The notes under the pieces: generated by a model
What the model saw: only the letters and a program-made list of their open reading frames with translations
Databases searched by the model: none
Told to the model about the DNA's origin: nothing
Source: Collybia mongolica
Taxonomy: Eukaryota > Basidiomycota > Agaricomycetes > Agaricales > Clitocybaceae
Length of the DNA stretch: 64,000 nt
Reading direction: 5' to 3'
NCBI GenBank assembly: GCA_013420905.1
Contig: JAAXNY010000005.1
Coordinates: 62,001 to 126,000, forward strand
Program-made: the position numbers and the translations under genes
In this document: positions 24,292 to 36,028 of the stretch, piece by piece
How the letters are laid out: every line of letters starts with the position of its first letter
Position numbering within the stretch: position 1 is the first letter of the stretch

Positions 24292-26367
24292 GATCCACGT
24301 TTGCTTCGTTTCATGATACGTGGTTTGATCGAGCGCCCCCCAGCTACTGATGGTGATTCTCAAAATTGTATTCAAATTTTGGGGTTAGGCAGATCCGTTA
24401 AAATCCCTGCGCTATGTCGCGATATGAGCCCACTCCAAAGGTGCAGGGATGTTGGTCTCGCGAATAGCGTTACAGAAGTCAGAAACACGCGATAGGTATA
24501 ATGACCAGTGATGCGTCGTTGCTTGGTATCATGGACAGTCGCTTGAGCATTAAAATATTAAGGCGCCATGGTGTGAGGAGTCTCTATGTCTTTACGACAT
24601 CTAGGTGCTCAGTATATAGTCCAGGAAAGTTATAAATTGAAGCTTCGCGGACAATGGCGTCAGTTAGGGGACAGTTGGAGTTGTATCATGATTCGTCTAA
24701 GTTGGGCAGCTCAAGCCACAAGCGTCGAACGTTCCTTGACCTATTGAGAGGAAAGGTATTTTCGTATATAAAAAGAGAACGTTTTCACTCTACGCCCGAG
24801 AGACAAGATGGATAAGAGAATTCGGAAATGAGAGCTCGACAAGGTCAATGGAAAACGTGGCCTGAGCATCACGCGGCACGCGGCACGTGTTGGAACAACC
24901 ACGTCAACAAACGTAAATCAATCGGTAATCTTCTTTAATGCAAACTTACTACAATGTCCTTTCTCCTCCACCATATGTTCCACAAATAACGACCGTTTTT
25001 CATAAGGAACTCTGGACCAAGATATCGAGCAACCTCCAGTCAACATTTAGCGGCCTATCATGCACAACTTCTCAAATTCTGCGAAAAGCACAGAGTCACA
25101 CGAGCCCCCATAATGGCACCTAACACGTCCTCAGCTCTCGGCGACAAGTTCCTTAACCACGGCGGTACGGACGAGACCTCTCTATTCATTAGATCCAAAA
25201 CTCTCCAGGCGCTTGCGGGCGCGTTTACGAACCTCTTCAACGCGAGGGAATGTACACGTTGGCTTGCCAAGCGTTGGTGCGAATTTCAATTTCTGTCTGC
25301 GCTGGACTTAGACGTGTACACTTCTTTCGAATAAGGGGAGGTCATCGAAGTGGTGGCATGTTTTAACGACATAGCAGAGCGTTTCTATTAGTGTTGAGCA
25401 GGGTGGCGCTACTCAAAGATCTACCTCTCACATTAAGTTTCCCGGGCGTCGCCGCCATTCTTCCCGGAAGTACCCTTCGAGCCGTTTCGCACCTCAAACA
25501 GCCTATTCCATTACTCACTCAAAAGCTCACCTTGAAGGATTTAAAGCTACAGCTCCGCGGATCGTGGCAGAAGCTTAACGTGACCGGCGGATCGTACCCC
25601 CGGAAAATCCTGTTGAATTATTCGATGCAACACGTGGATAATAAGCTGCACATCTTCCGCGAAACGCACAGAGCGAGGAGATTATGTCTGTACATGCGTC
25701 GTTAAGGACAAGCGATGAATATACGTGATGTGTGGTGATGCCGATCTGACTTCTGAGGTGCACAGGTCAATAAATGCGAATGGGGGGTACGACGAATTAT
25801 GGGTATGGGATATTGAACAGGGGCACTAGGAACGGGGGAAAAGATTGAGCAACGCGCTGTGCCAAAGGTTCTTGGCTGTTTTAATGGCATGGATGTGGAG
25901 GCGGCACGTACTTGGAGAGTACTTTGACCTCGTTTTGCGTTTGCAGTGTTCAAAACTCTGGACTTTCGTGGTACCAAGACATCCGATAAACGTAAGCCCG
26001 AAGGCGGTCTACCAGAGCTCATTTCTAGATCGCCAGATATTGTGATCTTCCGTTCTTATGGTGTTGTATTCGGGAATTGCCTCAAGTAGCTTATCCGAAG
26101 CATCCCAGCCCTCGTCATATTCGGCGTCAATATTCCAGCCAAACACCCGACTTGACGCCCGACAAGATTCAAGAGGAGAATTCAGTTCCCACCCAAGACG
26201 TGTTTGGCCTATGGGTCGCGTTGAACCGCGCTATTCCGAATTTACTCGAGCACTGTTGGTCGGAGAGTCACAGTCAGGTGAATTTGAGGAAACATTTCGT
26301 GTGCTTATACGTGTTGACAAAAAACAATAACTCAATTGTAGTCTTGCAAATCAGGTAGGGCCAAACT
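24292..26367. other. Spacer between two convergent F-box genes, unassigned frames
   Basis: Frames at 25113-25334 (74 codons) and 25391-25705 (105 codons) are open but unrecognised. A TATA-like TATATAAAA occurs at about 24774-24782 without a convincing downstream gene. The stretch 26058-26358 is open in two frames, which suggests chance or decayed coding sequence. Confidence 0.3.
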
Positions 26368-27900
26368 TTAGTAGTGATAATACGGGTTTATGGTAATCTT
26401 CCGCCCTCCTATCTCCAGCTCCGGCACAATACTTTCATAATACTGTTTCTCTAGGCAAAAAACATCCTCAGGGACCGTCACATCAGCACTGCATATCCCT
26501 TTGCGCGGACCCTCCCATCGACTCTGCAAAAACTGAGCGAAAGGGCGTATTGATGGTACCTGCCAACCACGTAATTTGCGCAAATGTGGACACAACCTTT
26601 CCGATGTGATAACATCAAGCGTCCGTTCCGACATTGGCTCATTCGTGAAAGCAGAGAACTTGGTCAGTTGTGGCATAGCTCGCATCAACGGAACAACTTC
26701 ATCTGCCCCCAGTGCGTCTTCAGGAGTTTCGAACATTTCGAGGCTGCACACCGAGCGTTTAATTAGATTCAGAACACTGTTTTGTGGCCATTCCACCCAG
26801 TCCGGCTGCGCGAAAACGAGGCCCTTTAAGGCTGGGACAACCAAAATATCTAGGATTGTTACCGCAGCACAATTATCGCTGTTGCTGGTAATAAAGACAG
26901 ATTCGAGAAACTCCAAACGAATGGTTCGGTTATTTGGTGTATCGTCGAGGAGGCCGTCTTGCACCCCAAGAGTGCAAACACTGAGATGGTAACAATAACC
27001 GAGAATTTTGGATAATATTGAGGCTGGTACCACGCTTAAAGTGAGGTCCGTGAGCTGTGCCCAGGGGAGTGATATGCAATTGGGCCATGAGGAGAACAGT
27101 CGGATATTGTCTTCACTTGATAGGATAATTGCTTTCCTGAGGTTATGTGCCGTAGAAAATGCCTCGATTTTCCGGTTTTCGAAGTCATGAAGTGCATTTG
27201 AGTACCCGAAAGATAGCTTAACCGATTTTAGGTTATTGAAATAGGATTGAGGTGCAGCCAGGGGCAGAGGTATGCAGTCTCCAAAGACAAGTGTCAGATT
27301 TTGAAGCCGCGAAGGATATGCAGACAAGAGGCTGGAAACGTCATCCCATTCTCTCTGTATGTTGATCGGGGGTGGATGGTATTCGATAGGACCTTGCCCG
27401 CCGCGATTCAAAAATATGTCATGAATCATTGCATTCAAGGCGTCTGTTTTGAAAACAGGGGACGCTCCCAATTTATTCCAGAGAAGCGGCTCAGCCATTC
27501 CAATCTTCCTCCATCTCGAACTGACTTGTATAATGTTCCATACTGAATTGTAGTACCGCGGAGGTAAACGGAGTATATCGCTATCCATCTTCGCACAGTA
27601 TACAAAAATCTTTGCCAGAACTTCGGCCGGGACCTTCTTGTGAGGCGCTATGCCCACGCGCAATCTCTTGATAAGTGCGAGAATATCCATGCGGCGCTCC
27701 TGGATGAGCTGAATACCTAGAAAAGTTTGTGGACCGTCCGAGTCCAACGCAATGATGCTTTTCTCTGCTTCAACAAGTAACTCTCTTACAAGCTGTTGGT
27801 CTCTGTCTGGCAGGAGATCATTCGAGAACTCCTGTTCTGAAAGCTGCGTCCTGCACTGTGTTTCCCACTCGCTCGATCCTATACGAGTTGTCGTCTTCAT
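26368..27900 (-). CDS. Coiled-coil F-box protein, 510 residues, sister of 22756-24291
   Basis: This has the same architecture and length as the plus-strand F-box gene 2 kb away. I chose the ATG at 27898-27900 (MKTTTRIGSSEWE) because it aligns with the start of the sister protein; the frame is open a further 29 codons upstream. The F-box reads HKKVPAEVLAKIFVYC followed by SVWNIIQVSSRWRKIGMAEPL. The coiled coil is degraded by a DSDGPQTFLGIQ segment, so the N-terminal helix may be interrupted. The C-terminal leucine-rich region shares blocks such as FETPEDAL and VVPLMRAMPQLTKF with the sister. No intron is needed. It is likely intact and probably arose by an inverted local duplication. Confidence 0.85.
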   Translation of the reverse strand: MKTTTRIGSSEWETQCRTQLSEQEFSNDLLPDRDQQLVRELLVEAEKSIIALDSDGPQTFLGIQLIQERRMDILALIKRLRVGIAPHKKVPAEVLAKIFVYCAKMDSDILRLPPRYYNSVWNIIQVSSRWRKIGMAEPLLWNKLGASPVFKTDALNAMIHDIFLNRGGQGPIEYHPPPINIQREWDDVSSLLSAYPSRLQNLTLVFGDCIPLPLAAPQSYFNNLKSVKLSFGYSNALHDFENRKIEAFSTAHNLRKAIILSSEDNIRLFSSWPNCISLPWAQLTDLTLSVVPASILSKILGYCYHLSVCTLGVQDGLLDDTPNNRTIRLEFLESVFITSNSDNCAAVTILDILVVPALKGLVFAQPDWVEWPQNSVLNLIKRSVCSLEMFETPEDALGADEVVPLMRAMPQLTKFSAFTNEPMSERTLDVITSERLCPHLRKLRGWQVPSIRPFAQFLQSRWEGPRKGICSADVTVPEDVFCLEKQYYESIVPELEIGGRKITINPYYHY

Positions 27901-30229
27901 TCTGTACGCCTGTATACTGAATTCATTGCTCAGGGCTAAGTGAAATATTCTTCGGCATACCTGAGGTTGTAGAACGACAAGAGGCAAGACATTGAGTAGG
28001 GCGTGTCAAAGGGTGGAGACAAGTTGTAAGGCCATGTGATAGGCTTGGCCATGATTCCCATAACGTGACCATGAGTTTATTTCGTGCCCGAACAGATGCA
28101 GAGGTAAATGGCCGTGGAAGTGCGGCGTATTTTATATGAAACGAATCCGCCGACACAGTGCAGTTATTTTAAAATTGACGAGAGGCCCGGGAGGTGCGCA
28201 GCCGGTCCGATTATGTGGCGATTGTGGGGGAAATCCCCAATACCGGATTGCTTTCAAACAACGCTTCCACATGTAGTGTTGAACAGTGAACATGCGGTTG
28301 GGACAATTCACAAAAAAGGGTTGGCTCTAAAAAGGAAGATGCAGAGAGTGTGAAAACGGGGTGGACCAAAATTACCCCTCAGTTAAAGTGGGGTTAGCCT
28401 TAGTGGCGTACGGAGGGAGGACAACTGAAATGGGGGATGGGGTTTGTCGCATAGAGGTTGCAAGGACTATCTTCGGGCTGGATAGGAGTTTAATCACTCA
28501 ATCTCTCACATTTGATTAATATCAATTGTCGGTATAGACTGGAAAGCCTCCAAGAAATGCACATGTGCGAAGCCGACAATACAAGTGTTTGTCAGCACGT
28601 CATTCCCACTATGTTATATTAGGATATCCTTCTAAAATCGCAACTGACTCATTTCGGGGATGTACCCCGGTGCGAGTCAGCCCATGCTGACGTTTACTTT
28701 ATACCTATATCGCTCCCCACTTCGGCCAGAGCTCGAGTTTTCAATTCCAGCCCCAGCTTTTGGAAAAAGGCAAACTATCCGTACCACTTAACCCCGATGA
28801 TTATAATAAAGCCGCACGAGGAGCCTTGTACTTTTAAAATATACTGGAGGGGTAAAATCAGAACGGAGACTCGAGAATTCGGATTAGAGATGAAGTCTGG
28901 GATTGGGTAAAGCGGCAGGCTATTTGCTATCCTCAGCACTTTTTAGTAAGCTGCCGGACTGATGATTATTTGAGGTTACGTTGGATGATAATTGTCATCG
29001 GATGTGAGCTGAGGTGATGAGAGGAAGGGTTTTATTAATATCGTAGATGATTTTACGCAAGAAGTCTAGAAACAGTACAAATTATGATGGTCCCGGCGCT
29101 GAGATATCTGATATCAAATATTACTACTGGCATACATCCAGAGATGCAGTGCTGACATCTGAGTAATCACGCAATATCACACCTCGAAAGACCTATTCTA
29201 CCGTTTGGAACCAAAGAATTGTCATGCACATCACGGGAAGAACCCCTCATACCCATTACTTACCTGGAATCAAACTGGTATGGATGCATTAAAATTTTCA
29301 TGAGTCTTGATTAGGTTGCGTCATATTCTCGCCATCTCAAGAGCTGCGTGTCTATCTTGTTCTTAATATGAAGTAGACACAGAAGCCGCTAATAAACATG
29401 TATGCTCTTCCCCCTGACCAGTTCTTTCATTTAATGTGCCGTGATTGGCCTAGAAATAGTTCTCAGTATCTCGCCCCGAGATATTACATATGAATGTATA
29501 GATATAACTCTAGCTTAATATTGCATCGTTTGAGGTGAATGTCGTCGGTGTGGACTCCATTTGCTCTTGAGTTTGAACATTGATCGCCCCTCGTCCCACA
29601 GGTGCGCGGCTCCGAAGGAACAGAAATAGCCTGGGTTACTAGTGGCTCGGGTATTCCTTCTGCTTCACGTAATGATGGGTCTCGCTAGTGTTCAAGCGCC
29701 CATCAATGGTTCGCGCCGCACCTCCAATTCCAGAACTGCTTTGCGACTTTTTAAATTTCGTGACTGCGGTCAGCGATAAGAATGTAAGCACGGGAAGAAC
29801 TTTCCGGAAAGAGAATATGAGATGGAAAGGTATTACATGCCAGGTCTAAGACATATGGTAGCGTGTATGAAATTTGTCTTCTGCCTCCATCATTAACTTA
29901 CTGGTGCCGCCCCACTGTCCATCACACTGATAGAAATGATTAGGAAGTGCTTAGTTAGGTGTGAGGACGTGAGGCGTGGTGCTACGCCTACCTTGTCCGT
30001 TTAAGGACATCGGCTGACAGTTAATCCGAAACAGACTGAGTTCTGATCACTTCAAACTGTAAATGATCGCAGCCACAGCATTAAGGAACTCCCGAATCAA
30101 ACTGTCCCGGGCAACCCGCTACTAATATGGTTCCGATTCTGATTCCATGCGTTCGATGAACATTATGTATATTTTTGGTTATCGTCAAAAGTACGCCCCC
30201 TTTTTGTTATGACTTGAACTTGTTTTGAT
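27901..30229. other. Unassigned intergenic DNA with a diverged repeat and a hairpin
   Basis: The interval 29060-29200 resembles 39800-39950 (see findings). An imperfect hairpin lies at 28644-28680. I find no gene; frames at 27923-28353 are shadows or unrecognised. Confidence 0.35.
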
Positions 30230-30236
30230 TATAAAA
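30230..30236 (+). promoter_or_regulatory. TATA box of the UbiA prenyltransferase gene
   Basis: TATAAAA lies 38 bases before the start codon at 30274. Confidence 0.5.
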
Positions 30237-30273
30237 CTAGGTGTCCCAGAGCTTCTCCACTCCCCATCAAACA

Positions 30274-31520
30274 ATGGCGGCAACACCAGTCCTCAGATCT
30301 TACTTTGAACTCACTCGCCTTCACAAGTTTCCTCTTGGAAACATACTCATTATATGGCCATCAGGTATTGTACACCAGGCTACCCAACCCCTGCAGAATG
30401 CTCACCTTCTCCGCTAGTTTGGGGGCTTCTTCTGGGGGCTTACAACTACAAAATTGATATCGAGAACCTTGCCATGCAAACAGTCATGTTTTCAGTTGGA
30501 AGTACATTGCTTCACAGCGCAGCATGTGTTATAAACGACATCTGCGACCGTGATATTGATGCTCAGATCGGTATGCCTGACATCGTTAAAACTACTATTA
30601 TTACTGCTCACTGGAATTACTTATTCAGAACGCACGAAGAATAGGCCTTTAGTGGTTGGGACTCTTTCATTGAGTGGCGCCTGGATTCTGCTGGCAGTCA
30701 TGGTCTCTTTACTGCTCTATCTACTTTCTTTCACCAACTCAACCGCGTGAGTCGGTTTATGGTCTATATACTCTAAACAAGTTCGACTTTATATCTGTGC
30801 TCAGCACTTACTATGGGATAATTGGTATTTTCCCACTTCACGCATTCTATCCACTCATGAAGCGATGGACATATTGGCCACAGGCATGGCTCGGTAAGTT
30901 CTGTTTCATAAATTGCATTCAGTATAGTGTGAAGTCTGCTCGGCCTAATGTATGTATGCTTGTGTGTAGGTTTGGCGATGAATTGGGGCCTTATCGTGGC
31001 CTATGCAAATGTTAGTGGAGGTCACCTTAACTCCCATGTTCTTATATTCTTCATTGGAACTATCTGGTAAGTTTATTTGTGCCTATCCGGGACGCAACTC
31101 ATTTCATCTAGTTGGACTATTGTCTACGACACAATATACGGGTGCCAGGACAAGGAATGCGATATAAAAGTTGGAGTTAAATCGACCTCTATCCTATTCG
31201 GAGACCGTGTTCGAGGGATTCTCGCTGCTTTCGCCTTGGTCTTCTTGGCTTGTATAATATATGCAGGTTTCCACAGTGGGCATGGGAGCTACTTCTTCAT
31301 AGTATCCTGTGGCGGAGCTGCGCTTCATCTTGTTTGGCAGCTGGCTACTTGGCGTATTAGTGACCGCAACGATTGTGGACATAAATTTGAAGTAGACCGA
31401 TTCTATTTCCTTTCAATTAAACAAAACTAACCACGAGCCAAACAGTCTAACGGAAACATGGGGTTCATCATTTGCGCTGGATTGTTGCTTGACTGTTGGC
31501 AGAAATGGGGCCTCAATTGA
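30274..31520 (+). CDS. UbiA-family aromatic prenyltransferase
   Basis: This is a multi-pass membrane enzyme that transfers a prenyl chain from an allylic diphosphate to an aromatic ring, related to 4-hydroxybenzoate polyprenyltransferase (COQ2) and to fungal meroterpenoid prenyltransferases. Spliced exons give RSYFELTRLHKFPLGNILI, then WPSVWGLLLGAYN. The first Mg-diphosphate motif is NDICDRDIDAQIERTKNRPL (NDxxDxxxD). Then come TYYGIIGIFPLHAFYPLMKR, WPQAWLGLAMNWGLIVA and the second Asp-rich motif YDTIYGCQDKECDIKVG. The gene ends with SNGNMGFIICAGLLLDC and TGA at 31518-31520. Both metal-binding motifs are complete. One junction (acceptor in GTGCTCAG near 30805) was chosen because it alone keeps the frame, and the last donor (GTAGAC near 31391) is weak. 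The partner genes, two aromatic hydroxylases at 32.9-38.2 kb, suggest secondary metabolism rather than ubiquinone synthesis, since no second COQ-type gene is nearby. Confidence 0.88.
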
Positions 31521-32851
31521 TGAAGCTAATTATACGCGTGCTCTGCCTCCTCTGTATTTATGTATCTACCCACGTATTGATGTTGGAAACGGATAGAGGT
31601 ATGACTCAACAGCTCAATATATGTATCATGAAATACAACAATAAGCAGAAGCCAAACAAATCTGAAAATAATCGTTTGCCTAGACCTGCACATAATCGTA
31701 TGGGCTACACAGCTCGGTAACGAAGTTATCAGAACATCAACTCGTCTTTGCAGAGGAATCGTTTAGAGGTATTGCCGGTCGAGATTTGTTCCGAGCCTGT
31801 TTCGCATGTTTCTCTCAAAGAGCCAACAAAGGCCTCTGACTCCATGTGTTCATAATTTGACGAGCCTAACTGGTATAGTATTTCCCCTATCCGGAAATCG
31901 AAGCTTTGTGCTACCAAGTTGTACCATGTTCAATGTGATGGTGCTTAGTATCGAATGTCACTTTCGAATTCAAATCACATATACTGTGTCCTCGTTAATT
32001 TGAAGGATCAGAGGTTGCCTGTATAATGACATAATTAGAAAAAGACAGTAGAGGGTTTCATATGATGGCAAAAACATGATATGGCACCGCCTTTTGGCAT
32101 CACGACGTCCGGGTGCTACTTGACGCTTGCTCTCATCCTTGAGATAAACGTAGAAACCTACAAGACAACCGATTGGTTAACAAACGCCGCATTCACCTTC
32201 TGATTTGGTTTGTGACATTTCCCCATCTAGGTGTTCTCGCCCCTGGGAGAACGTGAGGAGAACACCGACATTTGTAAATAGGTCCCTCACACATTCACCA
32301 GTGGACACCTGAAAACAGCTGCCTGTGTACTTCCCCTGTCATATTTGCATCGCCGATCGCAGGCAATCTATCTGAAAGTAGCGCCCAACATGACACATCC
32401 ACACGGCCAGATGTTTCTATATCCAAGCGATTTCGGTGCCTCTCCCAAAAATGATTTCAGAGATTGCGTGATGAAACAGTGAAAAGTTAGACGATCTACC
32501 AACATTGTTCTGTTCAGAAGATGTGAGCCATGTAGAAGCACTACATAATACACACGCCTAGCAAGGTCGATCAGGGCATAATCTCTGATGTAGAACTGCT
32601 GAGGCATAGCAAGGGTATCATTAGAATAAGTTGTATTTCCACATATACCTAAGCACAGAATCGAGCGAAGTATTGAATAATGCTACTGACTTCAAGGGTG
32701 CAAACCATGCCAGTATAACCATCTGGCCTAGCAATAGCAAGCAGCCCTTCGGCGGGTGGTGGCTTGGATGTGTACCAATTCGATTTAGAATCTGGAACGA
32801 AAACACTGTGGACTTTGTCAGTGGCTTGTAGGTTGAGGACCGCAGATAAAT
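31521..32851. other. Intergenic DNA between convergent prenyltransferase and monooxygenase genes
   Basis: No gene is supported. Frames at 32368-32607 (minus) and 32631-32831 (plus) are unrecognised; they could be remnants of an F-box-type gene, but I cannot show it. Confidence 0.3.
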
Positions 32852-35140
32852 CTACTTCTGATGAAGATGGAAAGCACTGGGGAGAGGTGGAAGTTCATCA
32901 AGGCTCTTTTCCTTCTCTGAGTTCAAAATCAAATGGATTCTGATGATTTCATTTATTCGAGCATTATTGCCTAGCTCATGGTTGAACCCATTGATGAAAC
33001 GAATAACCTCTGGTGTAAATTTGTTAATGAAAACGAAGCAGCTAAAAAGGCCGTCGTAGGTGAGAAGGTCCAAAGAATTGCATGGATCCCAATCAATGTG
33101 CCTGACGAGGGGTAGGCTGGGGAACCGTTGCCCACATGAAATGGTGGGCCAATTGATATCACCGGGGGCTGTAAGGAGTGATTTATAATTTATTCCAAGA
33201 CCACTGTCTTAGGATGAGTCGATGTGACATGCACAGAAACATAGACCCACGATGTGAACATGGTATGGCGCTGCCAGAATCTGGATGTATTGTTGAAAAA
33301 GATGTGTATGCTAGAAAAAGGCTACTCACAAAGCAAGCTCTTCTGAACTCAAAAGGGCACCGGTTGATGTGAATAGGTTGAGTGTATCCTTATCTAACTG
33401 AATAAGGTCAAGGCTATGCGGGCGACGTTCTTCCTCATAGGATTCCAAGAGAGTAGGCAAGGCCCATCCACGAAGTGCATAGACCAGTTTCCATGCTATA
33501 CTAGTGATTAGACTCTGGTATTTTTCCTAAGAAAACCGGAAGACCTAAATTGTAAGCGTCGCCCATAGCAGCATTTGCACCCTGCCCATTCATTGGAGAA
33601 TGTGTGTGGCCTGTCGAGTGGTTGAGCGGATGGGAAACTCCAGAAGGTGTAATCTCACATGCTTCTCCTGCTAAAAATACACGGCGAAAGCAAGGATCGT
33701 AGAAGCGATCCGCAACTTTCTGTGATACTGTAACACATAGTCATCAACATGTGTTACTTATGTGAGTGCCCCACATACCTCCATATATGTTTCTGAAAGT
33801 TACATCCTTGATTTTCATGCAATACGGGAAGAATATTTTACGAATCAACTGCGTATTATTAGTAGTAGGACATGGAACATGACTTGATATAATCAAACCT
33901 CATCGAGACCATTTACACCTTTTCGGGATGATAATGATTGTCCGAGAGACACATAGACCCGGGCACCGTCATTTGGACGTGGAACAAGCTGCAAGCTTTA
34001 AGCGAAAATAAGATGAGAGGAAAAATAGTCATACCCCCAACATCCCACTTGAAGATTGGATGATGTTCTTAGCCCGATACGTTGGAAAATTTGTGACTGG
34101 TGTGAAGTCCATTACCCCCCATTGGAGTTCTAACTTGCCGATTAGTCCAGGGTCTCAACGGATTTAGAGAATTGTACCAGAATTGTCTCCTTCCATGCGG
34201 ATATCAAGGGCTTTACGAATACCTGAGTGGCTGCCTAATTGATAATTAGTAAGAAGTGAGAAATACCTCAACGTGAAAACTACAACTCACCATCGCATCC
34301 GACAACGAATTTGGCTGTAATTATCTCTACCGAATCGACTTGCCCTGGTGAAACTGATCTTGCACGTTGAGAGATAGAGTTATCTCGAATCCACTGTTCG
34401 TTAAGGTGAACGATCGTAACCTTGTCATCGCAGAAGCGTCAAATTAGGATTCAGTTTAAAGTTTCACAACTCACATCCGTTCCAGAAGGCAGCATACTGA
34501 GGCCAGAGAAGATAGCACCGTACTCTATTCCTATGCCTAGGTCCCGTAGACGGTTGATAAGAATGCCTTCTATAACTTGGATAGGTGCTAGAATCTAGAA
34601 CAATTAGACTTGAGCCACATGCAGACACACTCCTGAAACAACGTGAACTTACTTCATATGGATATCGGGCGACTGAAGCTTTCACATTCATGCTCTGACT
34701 AGTTAACTCAATGCGAAAACGTTTCAGGTATGACTTTAGCGGTGTGTTACCAATCGACCTACCTGAATTCCGGCGTCAGGACGCGATCCTTGCGCGTTGT
34801 ATGTAGCCTACTTCACATCAGTTTGGAAGATGAACTTGAACGACAAGAAACAGACCATCCTATGGACGCGAAAGCCCATAGATTGAAGGTCCTTTCCGAT
34901 ATCCAACGAATCCCACAGCTCAATAGTCCGAGGCTGTATCCCGTCCGCTTGGCCGAAAACTTCGCCGGGAAGCCTATAGTTTGTCAGAATGCTGAATTTT
35001 GCAACACTGAACATGTACCTCCTCTCTATGATTCTGACTTTCGCACCTAAACGCCCAAGACACAGCGCCAACGTCAAACCAGATGGCCCCGCTCCTATGA
35101 CTAATACCTCTGTAGATGAATGGATAGAGTGGTTCATCAT
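32852..35140 (-). CDS. FAD-dependent aromatic hydroxylase (phenol 2-monooxygenase-like), gene A
   Basis: This is predicted to hydroxylate an aromatic ring with FAD and NAD(P)H. The start chosen is the first of two adjacent ATGs (35138-35140). The Rossmann dinucleotide motif is VLVIGAGPSGLTLALCLG, followed by an intron and GQADGIQPRTIELWDSLDIG, a substrate-pocket signature of the phenol hydroxylase group. Mid-protein landmarks are APIQVIEGILINRLRDLG, KFVVGCDGE (the DG motif) and LVPRPNDGARVYVSLGQS. The second FAD motif spans an intron: RVFLAGEACHTHSP, then NGQGANAAMGDAYNLG. Here the usual GDA is GEA. The C-terminal thioredoxin-like domain has DWDPCNSLDLLTYDGLFSC and ends in SAFHLHQK before the stop at 32852. 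The gene has many short introns and I see no clear lesion. It is divergent from gene B, with 888 bases between start codons. Confidence 0.82.
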
Positions 35141-36028
35141 TTCAAGTTTGAAGTTTGGAAACAAAGCAAAGCGGACTGATCGCTCAATTTGAAAGTTTTT
35201 ATGACATGGTGGGACTTGCCGTGATTCCATGACGGATACATCCAGCGTATGTTCATGATACAGCTTTCAAGATCGTTCACATTTACACCAAAGGTTGGCA
35301 AGGAGAGGTCCTTGGCGCACATTTGCCTTGTCCCAACTACATCAGAACTCTGACATGTTGTTTCTGTAACTGCGCACTAACGCAGCCCGCGGTCATGATT
35401 CATTAAATCTTTTCGATCGATATGCATGCGACCTGGGCGGGCCCCGTTGGAGCATGTCTAGGTGTACGTATGATGATGATCAGAAACGCTTCCCTTCATC
35501 GTAGAAGTTGCCAGTTCTTGACATTGGTGGGGATGGGAAGGTCTGATAAGAATGCGGTTTATGCGTAAGATATTTGCACTGGTCCTATGAACACTTGAGC
35601 GTTCCTTGCTTTTACCACTCCATATTTATCAATCAGTAAATGATCTATCAGTGCGGCGATGTCGGCCTTTATTCGGCCCGGTCAACCCATGAGGGAAAAT
35701 ACAGAAGTCTTGGGCATACATCAAATGAATATGGCTTGTTCGATGACTCACACACAAAACAATTACATAATACACATGAAGAGTCCCAAATCTCGGTGCT
35801 CAATCTATAGATACCTCCTTTATCACTATCCTTGATAGGGTCATTCTTTATACACGTCCATGGTAAAAATATCTGCACTAAGAATAACACTCTTTCTCAC
35901 ACCGTCCCAGTTCATATCACGGGTTCAATGGTCATCCATCATGCCCTTCGAATAATTGCGGCGTCAACGAAGTACTAAAGGACGCTGAGCGCAGCATATA
36001 ACCTCAAGCACCCCCAATTGTCCAAGTG
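35141..36028. promoter_or_regulatory. Shared divergent promoter region of the two monooxygenase genes
   Basis: This 888-base stretch separates the start codons of two oppositely transcribed aromatic hydroxylase genes and contains no recognisable gene. Divergent paired genes of one pathway often share control sequences. I do not recognise a specific operator in it. Confidence 0.4.

Noticed and set aside
33610..33665. Insertion in the FAD motif of monooxygenase A
   Set aside because: The extra residues correspond exactly to a GT...AG intron of about 48 bases; removing it restores the family motif.
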